From positions 2,098,452 through 2,162,451 of the forward strand of contig JAESIW010000115.1 of assembly GCA_016802295.1 (NCBI GenBank): DNA of 64,000 nucleotides, given 5' to 3'. Position 1 is the first letter of the stretch. Every line of letters begins with the position of its first letter. The notes below the pieces were generated by a model. The model did no database searches and was not told the DNA's origin. It saw only the letters and a list, made by a program, of their open reading frames with translations. Below, one piece after another: positions 56,006-64,000 of the stretch. Source of the DNA: Brachionus rotundiformis. Taxonomy: Eukaryota > Rotifera > Eurotatoria > Ploima > Brachionidae. Both the position numbers and the translations under genes were made by a program.

Positions 56006-57925
56006 TTATTCTTTTAATAAATCCATATTTGATACCAATAATGTTGTTGCTTCTAGATTTTTATTTGTCAATCTTGATCTGTGTGGTCTGTTGATGTAAC
56101 CAGATTTAGAAAAAAGCCTTTCAACTGGTCCTGATGAAGCAGGTAAAGATAAAAATTTTTTTGCAAGTGTTGAAAGACCTGGTAACTTTGACTTGTTCCT
56201 CATCCAAAATCTTGTGCATCCAACATCTTCGCTAAAACTGGCATTTTTGTATTCTTCTAATTCCTTTTTAAATTTGGTTTTGTCGTCGTTCTCTTCAACT
56301 GTTAAAGTGCTCTTATTTAAAAAGCTGAAAAACTTCCGTCGTTTTGTTGGCGATTTTAGCAGACTTGCTTCTGAGTCTGTGCTTATTGTACTTAATGGTC
56401 TCGACTTTTTGGTTGCTTCGTTTGAAGTACACTGTATTGGATTGTTTTCATTTGAAATAATTTCATTTCTTTCTGGACTTGCTATTTTTTTCCATTCATT
56501 AAATAATTGATCTTCCAAGCGCCTTTTAAACAAAAGCTTTTCATCTGAATTTAAATTAGAAATAGTGAGCCATTCGTTTTTAAATAAGGGATCCAAAAAA
56601 GTAGAGATGTACCATGAATAGTCTACCGTATTCTTATTTTTAAAGTCTAATACTTCACTGAATCTTGATGTGATTTCTTTCTTTAATTCATTTAAGAAAT
56701 CTTTTAGACTATTATTGACAAGTCTGAAATTATCCAAATGTTGTATTATCTGTAACAAACTTGGTATAACAAGACTAAGAGTCGAGTACTGGTCGCCTTG
56801 AATTTCATTAGTAACAAACTAGAATGGTTAAAATGCTATTTCAGCGAATCTTGAATGTTCATTTTGACTCAAAATTAAGCCTTGATTGTCAATAAAATTA
56901 AGTGCTTCATTTAAATCGATCAATTTTATTTTACAAATGGCCCGTAAGCACTTAATCTCACTATTCCATCGTACTTTTATTGGTTTTGGAATTGAGTTAT
57001 AGTTTCTCTCTACCAAGTACGAGGCGAAATCTTTTTTCTGCCAGTACTTTGCTGAAATCTTTGTGCATTTTTTGATTATTCTTTTAACGTTGTTGATTTT
57101 TATAACGCTTTTTTTTACCACAAGTTGGAGAGAATGTGCAAAGGATCTCAAATGCATCAATCCTGAGTTCAACAATAGTTCATTTTCAATAATATTTACA
57201 TTTTGATCAATTTCATCTTCAGAGTTTGTAACTTCGCCTTCAGTATCAGTTTCACTTTCTTCAGCTATCCTATCATCAAGATCAAATTCATCTTCACCGA
57301 CGAGATTCATTAGCCTGCCCATTTTGACCATATTTGAACCATTATCGGTTACAATTCTGACCAACTTTTCACGAATCCCGAACTCGTCAATAATGTTTTC
57401 AATTTCTCTTTTAATGCCGGTTCCAGTCGTTGAGATAATGCTTTTACAACGAAGAACGTATGTTTTAAATTCGAAATTTTCGTCTATAAAATGAATTGTC
57501 ATTCCAAGAAACGACCGTAATCGTTGATCTGTCCAAACATCTATAGTTAGCGAAGCAAACCGTATTTTGGTTAGTAATCTGTTATTCATTTGGCCTAAAG
57601 CTTTATCTTGCAATTTTAATAAATTTGTCCGCGATGTGGGTTTCCATTTTTTACAAATAAGTGACATAAAAGAATGGAACGCTTCACATTCAACTAAACG
57701 ATAAGGTAAACCACATCCAATAATCAAATATTTAAAAATAAAATCATTGATAACTTCTGCTGTCAAACATTTTTTTTGGTCGTTATAAAATGCTTCATTT
57801 CGTTGTGCTTTCCTGCATTGAAATTCATCATAGGCTTCCTTGTCGCAATATTTTAAATGTCGAATAAATTTGAAGTATTATTTTTTGAATCCGTAATGGT
57901 TTTCGAGCAGAATTTACACTTTGCG
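56006..57925 (-). pseudogene. hAT transposase, decayed
   Basis: In order on the minus strand: a BED-type finger at about 57835-57925 (KCKFCSKTITDS...HLKYCD) with a one-base lesion near 57868; the catalytic core at 56828-57766 with FASLTIDVWTDQRLRSFLGM, VRIVTDNGSNM, an acidic insertion (EESETDTEGEVTNSEDE) and KVRWNSEIKCL; then in-frame stops at 56828-56830 and 56819-56821; then the hATC region at 56006-56758 ending FWMRNKSKLPGLSTLAKKFL and SSGPVERLFSKSGYINRPHR. The stops fall inside a conserved stretch and no intron removes them. It matches the hAT ends of the enclosing element. Confidence 0.85.
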
Positions 57926-58278
57926 GTTCTTAAATAACTTTGTTATCACCGTTGTTTTAAATCAAATTAGATGAAAATTCTAAGCTCAAGGTTAAAAATT
58001 ACTATTAATTATTAATTCAGAGTAAGCAAAGTTAATTATTGCTTGTTGCTTCTGAGAATCGGAATCAGAGTTTGTCGAATTTTGAGAATCAATCAAATTA
58101 TTCATCGCGATATGTTAATGTTCAATAGTTTGTTTAAATTTAAGTATTTTTAAAAAAGTAATTTAAAAATCTGTCATAATAATTTAATTTAATTAATTTT
58201 CTTATAAATTCGATTGATAATTTTCATGAATGAAATGGTCAAAACTTAACTAAAGGTTTTTCAAATCCTCTCAAAAGT

Positions 58279-58386
58279 TTTTCAAAAAATTATATGAAAT
58301 TTTCAAAAAATTATATGAAATTTTCAAAAAATTATATGAAATTTTCAAAAAATTATATGAAATTTTCAAAAAATTATATGAAATTT
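58279..58386 (+). repeat. Five tandem 21-bp units
   Basis: The unit (TTTTCAAAAAATTATATGAA plus one base) repeats five times almost without change. Being 21 bp it encodes MKFSKNY repeats in one frame, but nothing suggests translation. It lies inside the hAT element. Confidence 0.85.
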
Positions 58387-58799
58387 TTAGTTTTTTTGAA
58401 TATTTTTATTAAAATAAATATATTAACATTTAAAAAAGTAAAATTCAATACAATTAACTGTACAAAAATGAGATTTTTCGATTAAATTTGACGTAAACAG
58501 ATCATTTGATGAATATTGATTGAATAAATATAGATTTTTTGTTGAATATAATACATTGACAACTCCTAAAAATGAAAATCATCTTTAACTCAAAATAGAA
58601 AGAAAGGAAGGCTTTGCATGACTATAGAAAATGAATAGTTATAGTCCATTTTACAAAAAATTACTCCAATATCTACTTCCAGGTATCGGACTGAACTCAA
58701 TCAGAGAGAAATTTAATAAAATGCGCAAAGATTTTTTTAATTAAGATAATTTTTCTAACATAAAAAGAGAAGAAAAATGAAAAATGATAAGTTCTCGAT

Positions 58800-59540
58800 G
58801 AGCTGAATTGACCACTATCTATCCGCCATAGATGATAAACAAACGACCATACACAAACTATTACTATTTACAAAAGATAATTCAAAATCCACTCGAAGAA
58901 TTGAAGCTATCCGTTCCAGTTCCGATTTTTGTCTACTGAATCGATGCTGCTTTGTTCTCGACGGGGTGCCCTTCATATTCTAACTCAAACTCTTAATTGT
59001 TACCCGATACGCTGTTATTAGAACCGTAACATGCTGGTTATGAGAACCACCAATAGTTAAAAGTCCGCTAACAGGACTCTATAAGAGAGTTTCTGTTTGA
59101 CGAAACGAATGTGAGCCCGAGCCCATCAAGCAGCTTAAAGGTAGGTATTCCGTCCCACGGGAATCCCCCTTTTTTTATTTATAGAAAAAGGCATTCCGTT
59201 CCACGGGAATCCTTCTTCTGTATGGTAAGATAAAAGATGAATTAGGCTCCAATCAATTTTTAATGGCCACCATTAAGTTCGTGTCATAAACGAACAAAAT
59301 GGATTTGCCGAGATCAACACAGGCATCATTAGCTATCTGTCTCCATGACAACATAACCTCGCACTGTGTAACCCACGAGGGTCTAAACGGAAAGACCGCG
59401 TCGACCCGGGCGAGTGGCATTCAAGTTCCGATCTCAATTAAAAGATGGAAGCGGAATTCACAGACTGGTGGCCATTAGAAAAATGACGCTTAAGACCAGT
59501 GCGGACCTAGCAGTTACGGAATAAGCTACTTATCTTAAGC
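58800..59540. other. GC-rich block inside the hAT element
   Basis: About 740 bp whose GC content is far above the window average, with no long ORF. It contains a twice-repeated partly self-complementary motif CCACGGGAATCC (59157-59168 and 59200-59211) and a stretch GACCCGGGCGAG. No rRNA or tRNA recognised. It could be a captured non-coding RNA region, a nested insertion or foreign cargo. Confidence 0.5.
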
Positions 59541-59929
59541 TGACTAATTCTAAACTATAGCTTTTTAAGTATTAATATATAAATACTATCTAATCTTATC
59601 AACTGGCTATAAACTAGTAAAAGCACTTAAATATACAAACTACATTTTGATTTTTGATACTTTATTCCTTAATCTTAATAAAAAAAAATGATTTATAAAA
59701 TATTTTGAAATTTAAAAATATAAAAAACAAATATATATACTAATAAGTTTGAATTTATTTCGCAGAAATATCTTAACATTTTATTAGGTATCTTTCTTAA
59801 CAAAAAAGTTTAGGCTAATAAGATGGCAGAAAAAATATATTTATTAAAATATATTTTTTATAAAAAAATATATGAATTCATTAAAAGATTTATTAAGAAA
59901 AATAAAATTAGTAAAATTGAAGTTCGTTG

Positions 59930-60620
59930 GTGTTGTTGTTCGTTGGTGTTGGAGTTGGAAGTGGTTTGTGTTGTTGTTCGTTGTTGTTGTTGTTCGTTGG
60001 TGTTGGAGTTATTAATTTTATTGGAGTTGGAGATGGTTGGTGTTGGAGTTACTAATTTTATTGGAGTTGGAGATGGTTGGTGTTGGAGTTACTAATTTTA
60101 TTGGAGTTGGAGATGGTTGGTGTTGGAGTTGTTGTTCGTTGGTGTTGGAGTTGTTGTTCGTTGGTGTTGGAGTTGTTGTTCGTTGGTGTTGGAGTTATTA
60201 ATTTTATTGGAGTTGGAGATGGTTGGTGTTGGAGTTACTAATTTTATTGGAGTTGGAGATGGTTGGTGTTGTTGTTCGTTGGTGTTGGAGTTGGAAGTGG
60301 TTGGTGTTGGGGTTACTAATTTTATTGGAGTTGGAGATGGTTTGTGTTGTTGTTCGTTGGTGTTGGAGTTGGAAGTGGTTTGTGTTGTTGTTCGTTGGTG
60401 TTGGAAGTGGTTCGTGTTGGAGTTGGAAGTGGTTGGTGTTGTAGTTGTTGTTCGTTGGTGTTGGGGTTACTAATTTTATTGGAGTTGGAGATGGTTGGTG
60501 TTGGGGTTGGAAGTGGTAGGTGTTGATGTTGTTGTTCGTTAGTGTTGTAGTTGTTGTTTGTTGGTGTTGTTGTTCGATGGTTTTGGGTTTGATGTTCGTT
60601 CGAGTTGTAATTTTTTTGGA
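59930..60620 (+). repeat. G-rich minisatellite (GTTGGTGTTGGAGTTG-type)
   Basis: A mosaic of short units (GTTGTTCGTTGGTGTTGGAG, TTGGAGATGGTTGGTGTTGG, ACTAATTTTATTGGAGTTGG) arranged in higher-order repeats of about 45 and 60 bp. Strand-asymmetric: G and T on plus, A and C on minus. Long open frames exist in several phases only because the array lacks stops. The GG...GG spacing could form two-layer G-quadruplexes. Confidence 0.85.
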
Positions 60621-60968
60621 AATGTTTAACTCGCGTGTTTTTAAAATTTTTTTTTTTATGTAAATTAAAAAAATTATTTTATTTTTTTTTATTTTAGAAC
60701 AGTTCAAATTCGTTAAAAATTTTGTCTTTTATTTTATTTAATATTTATAGATTATTATTATGCCAATGTAATGAATAAATATTTTTTAAATATCTATATA
60801 TTTTCCTATTTTAAAAAAAATTGAAATTAACCCTTATGACTTGGGTGACAAAAAATTGAAATCAAGTCACAACTTTGACTTAAAAATTTAAAAAAAAAAA
60901 GTCAAGTCACAACTTTGACTTAAAATTTAGTGACTTTGACTTAAATCTGTGACTTAAAAACAAGTCTG

Positions 60969-60976
60969 ATATTTAC
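60969..60976. repeat. 8-bp target-site duplication (right) of the 5.2-kb hAT
   Basis: ATATTTAC, identical to 55757-55764. Confidence 0.88.
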
Positions 60977-61769
60977 ACAGATAGGTCCAACTCAAGGTCC
61001 ATTTGGTTAGGGAAGTTTTAAGCGTTGGATCTCAAAGACTTCAACAACTGGTTTACTTTTTCCAAAATTTGTTCTTTTATGTGACAGGACAGCTTCAGTA
61101 ATGCCATGTTGACTTATTCAACCATTTTTTAAAGGCAATGACTATTTGGTAAAGACTGGTAGTGTAAATTACATTTTATAAGGACTTGAAGCTTTAACTA
61201 GTGCGCTTTTTTTTGTTCCCAAGGGTCTACTTGGTTTCATCTTTCATGTAGCCCGGCAGTTTTGTGGTCTCTTGAACGTATATGTAGAATGAAAAGAAAA
61301 GTGATAACAAAAAAATCATTTGATTGTGAATAATTAGGATTTCTAGGAAAACACTTTACTTTAGTCAACCACAAGATTGATTTGTTCATTCAAGAAAACA
61401 TTAGGCCTGGATTATAAAAAGTAAGATATTAAAACATTTTAATTAAAATCTAGTTTTATAGTGATATTATTTTTTATAAAATATATTCATATAAATAATA
61501 ATGTTATAAAACAAATTAGATGGTAAATTGTAGATGCGCCAAAGCACCAATTTAGGGTTTTGAAAAAAATATTTTTGGCAAATAATTAATATTAGTTAAG
61601 AAACGATAAGAGATCATATTTTAAGTTAAAGATAAACTTTGTTAAACTATTACCAAACATCAGACTGGAAAAATTTAAAATTAAGAATTTTATTTGACCA
61701 TTTAAGTCTTATTCTAACTTTTTAAACCATTATCATTTAAATTTGATCCAATTTGCTTGCAGAAATCAA
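60977..61769. other. Spacer with weak coding-like debris
   Basis: About 61000-61290 is less AT-biased and gives short protein-like minus-strand readings with stops. I could not identify it. It is the DNA originally adjacent to 55330-55764 before the hAT inserted. Confidence 0.35.
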
Positions 61770-62030
61770 TCGCCAACCAAACGATACCTTAGTTTGGAAG
61801 CCTGAGCAGAATTCGTGGGAAACACTGGCCTGGAAAAGTGTCAAACGATGAGGCTAGCAACAAAAAAAAAATCATAACACCATTAGGTTAATACATCAAG
61901 CTTAAAGAATGCAATGGGCATGTACTTAGAATGAATAAACCAAAAAGAGCCCTTCACTGGACACTTTAGGGACCACGCAAGGAAGAAGGGACCTTATGTC
62001 CCACAATGAGTGGTTAAGGAAGCATAAATT
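61770..62030 (+). pseudogene. RTE-like LINE 3' fragment
   Basis: Readings with stops give NGHVLRMNKPKRALHWTL followed by GPRKEEGTL. This corresponds to the GHVLRM...R.AL.W...G.RK.GRP end of RTE-type ORFs, the same family as 46118-46700. Heavily decayed. Confidence 0.6.
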
Positions 62031-63127
62031 CCAAAAAAAATGTTGAGTGTTGATATAAAAGAGAATTTTTTGACCAATATAGTGGTAAAAAAACTAAAAG
62101 AATTTTAAAATCATCTTTATCAGCTAAGTAACATACTGATACCAACGTGTCAGAATACAAATAGTTTATATGGCACCTTTAAATTAGTATTTCTAATTTT
62201 ATATGGTTTTAGTAAAAAAATTATGCTCTTAAATTCGAAAATTTATTAAAAGATAATTTTTCAACATTTTCAAGTTTTACCAAAAAGACACTTTGGATGA
62301 GTCGGAACAGTATTAAATTCTACTGATTGATTATTATTATTCTAATTTTTTCCCTGATAATTTATTTATACTTGAAAATAATTTTAAAAAAATTATAAAA
62401 ATCTTCTCTGAAATTTCCAAATAAAGAATGATAAAAATTTTTTTTTTCACCCCTAAAATATTCAATTGTTAATTTAAAATCCGATTGCTTTATGTTAATT
62501 TAAGCCTTTTAAAAATAAGAATTCATATTAATTTTTCTAGCTTAACCATTTTTCAAAGACTTAAAAACATTTTCTAATATTTTTAAATTTTAAAAAGTTA
62601 CTTTCCATTTTCACAACCAATTATCTCCTATAATATGATATGATACAAAATTCTTTCAAACAGTGATTAAATCTCAATGAAATTTTAATGCCATTTTCAT
62701 TATTTATTTTACAGTGATTTTTTTAATTAAATTAAAATTTTCCTTTTAACTTAAAGAAAAAAATTTAAGAACACGTTTTTAAAAATATGCCAAAACAATT
62801 AAAGTTAGCTGGTACAAGTTGTTACTTTAGTAACTTGAAAATTGAGCACAGTAACATTTTCTCATTGAATTGTTCCAAATGATACCATAGTCTGAAGATA
62901 TATAAATAAAATAGAAACAGCTAATTTTAGCTTTATTTTTTGAGCAAACTTTCTTCCAATATTTACCAAGTTTAAAGGCTGACTCTTGATTGAGTTTTTT
63001 AGTCTTTCTTTAATTAAAGAATTGTAATAATCAGCTTTTCCACGAGTGCTCGTAGAATGAAATTTTTTATAATAATTATTGAAATAATTTATGATTTAAT
63101 AGTTTGTCTAAATTAATTTTTTTTCAG
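62031..63127. other. AT-rich spacer upstream of the transporter gene
   Basis: No gene seen. It ends in a long T tract plus CAG (63127), a candidate trans- or cis-splice acceptor 31 nt before the ATG. Confidence 0.5.
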
Positions 63128-63158
63128 AATAAAATAAAAAATATTATCTTTATTAAAA

Positions 63159-63542
63159 ATGGGAAAAATGAGCGAAGATAAAACGAGCAGTATATTCGAG
63201 CAAGTGGGCGAGTTCGGTGTCTATCAGCTGATTTTGTTCGTGCTAGTGGGGCTGGTATCCTTTATACCGGCAATTGTAGGCTACAGCTTTTCATTCTACG
63301 CAGCCACGCCGAACTACAGATGTCAGATACCTGGGTACCCGAACGACACATATGAGATTCAGAACGAGCACCACCAGAGCCTCGTGGACAAATACATTCC
63401 GCGGTCAAGCGACAATTCGTACAGAGACATTTATGACAAGTGTAGAGTAAATATTTACTCTAGTGGAAATAAAGTCAATCTTACTAAATGTAAAAGCTGG
63501 GTCTATTCAAAAAAATATTTTGATAAAACTTTGGTGACAGAA
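63159..63542 (+). CDS. SLC22-type organic ion transporter, first exon (partial)
   Basis: ATG at 63159. The exon encodes 128 residues and ends at a GT donor (GAA|GTAAAA, 63543). SLC22 proteins are 12-helix major facilitator transporters of organic cations, anions and zwitterions in the plasma membrane. The start FEQVGEFGVYQLILFVLVGL leads into membrane helix 1, then the large extracellular loop with Cys and N-glycosylation sites (NDT, NLT) typical of the family, ending in KSWVYSKKYFDKTLVTE. This is the KC..W.YD......TIV.E motif that precedes helix 2 in SLC22 proteins. Remaining exons lie beyond the window. The exon is clearly GC-richer than the flanks. Confidence 0.8.
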
Positions 63543-64000
63543 GTAAAATTTAGTTTTTAAGTTAAAATTGATACAAATTAGCTAAGCTAAAGAATAAATA
63601 ATATTTAAAGATAAACTGAATAAAAGTAAAACACTCTAAGAGGATAGGGATCAAATTCTAAGCGAATAGGTCGATAAAGTTAATTTTTAAAAAGGAGATA
63701 ATTTTTAAAAATCAAGGTAGCTCGGCATAAATAAGATAATTTAGGATTTTTTATCTTAAATTATATAATTAAAATTAAAATTAATTTAAATAAGTAAAAT
63801 AAAAAAAAGTTTTAAAACCAAAAAATGGCCTTTTTAAAAGTCTGACATTTAAAACAACTTATATCTATCTAAATGCTAGACATTTAATTTAAAATTTAAA
63901 CAAAAATAACCTTTTAGATAAAAATTCGATTTTTTTATTAATAAAAAATATTAATTAATTAAATCGCTCTTTCTTTTATTAAATGAAATTTTTGTTTTGT
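63543..64000 (+). other. Intron 1 of the SLC22-type gene (start)
   Basis: AT-rich, with no second exon recognised before the window ends, so this intron is longer than 458 nt, far longer than most introns here. Confidence 0.6.

Larger units (their letters stand above)
55765..60968. mobile_element. Complete 5.2-kb hAT transposon with non-transposase cargo
   Basis: Left end CAGAGTTGTTTTTAAGTCAC; the right end, read inverted, is CAGACTTGTTTTTAAGTCAC (19 of 20 identical). Both are followed inward by clusters of the AAGTCA motif (55778-55815 and about 60837-60955). The exact 8-bp duplication ATATTTAC flanks both ends, as hAT transposases produce. Inside are a minus-strand hAT transposase (56006-57925), a 21-bp tandem array (58279-58386), a GC-rich block (58800-59540) and a G-rich minisatellite (about 59930-60620). 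The last three occupy over 2 kb and are unusual cargo. The transposase is decayed, so mobility now would need help from elsewhere. Confidence 0.85.

Noticed and set aside
58294..58485. MKFSKNY repeat peptide
   Set aside because: Result of a 21-bp tandem array. No sign of a gene around it.
58800..59540. rRNA or hammerhead ribozyme in the hAT cargo
   Set aside because: No rRNA core sequence recognised, and no CTGATGA / GAAA core in the right arrangement.
59823..60707. Several long frames in the G-rich minisatellite, both strands
   Set aside because: The repeat simply lacks stop codons. The peptides are pure repeat translations (VGVGV, TTTTNN) open in several phases.
1..64000. CRISPR array, bacterial operon or prophage
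   Set aside because: The DNA is eukaryotic: spliced metazoan genes and eukaryotic transposons. No direct-repeat/spacer array is present.

Overview
This is an AT-rich animal nuclear segment. The host genes are recognisable metazoan ones: an Islet LIM-homeobox gene, REEP5-type ER proteins, EMC7, NDUFAF8, a FEM1-type gene and an SLC22 transporter. Several are split by very short GT-AG introns (about 45-57 nt) that I could place by restoring the reading frame. Low GC, tiny introns, splice-acceptor-like sites just before start codons and abundant hAT and non-LTR debris fit a small invertebrate such as a monogonont rotifer (Brachionus-like). That taxon is an inference and cannot be proved from the sequence alone. 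Translation starts were taken at ATG codons.

Layout. 1-5.3 kb is AT-rich spacer with a GC-richer island (530-885) and a 5'-truncated non-LTR retrotransposon (3073-4133, minus). 5.3-7.6 kb holds a four-exon, divergent FEM1-like ankyrin gene. 7.6-17 kb is a rearranged locus. An intact EMC7 gene (minus) sits 33 nt downstream of an NDUFAF8-like gene, an inverted partial copy of EMC7 lies 7.5 kb away, and a fragment of the FEM1 3' end is present. Four copies of a small Tyr/Asp-rich then cationic/hydrophobic protein gene lie here in alternating orientation (+,-,+,-). The locus also carries a LINE insertion with a 34-bp target duplication, a MITE with 91-bp inverted repeats and an 8-bp target duplication, and a piggyBac-like MITE at TTAA. 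17-22 kb contains a fold-back element and two tandem REEP-family genes. 22-32 kb is the Islet gene in long non-coding flanks.

32-42 kb is a graveyard: non-LTR RT pieces, an envelope-like membrane glycoprotein remnant, a kinesin motor fragment, a broken GBA2 copy and diverged tandem repeats. 42.8-46.1 kb is a hAT transposon whose transposase is split by introns and carries one frameshift. It is followed by an RTE-like fragment, a fold-back MITE and a TTACGTAA-rich palindrome. At 50.3-51.0 kb the 3' end of a DDX23 (PRP28) gene on minus meets the 3' end of an HDHD5-like gene on plus exactly at the only N (50720). Both are beheaded at the same base, so this is a chimeric junction or misassembly. 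52-55 kb has a LINE fragment, an unrecognised two-exon ORF and a valyl-tRNA synthetase fragment. 55765-60968 is a complete 5.2-kb hAT element with a perfect 8-bp target duplication. It holds a decayed transposase plus non-transposase cargo: a 21-bp tandem array, a GC-rich block and a G-rich minisatellite. The window ends in the first exon of an SLC22-type transporter.

The intact genes are ordinary housekeeping or developmental ones: ER membrane insertion and shaping (EMC7, REEP5), complex I assembly (NDUFAF8), CUL2 ligase substrate choice (FEM1) and neuronal identity (Islet). The unexplained material is the small Tyr/Asp-rich gene family, the unrecognised 53.2-54.2 kb ORF and the hAT cargo.
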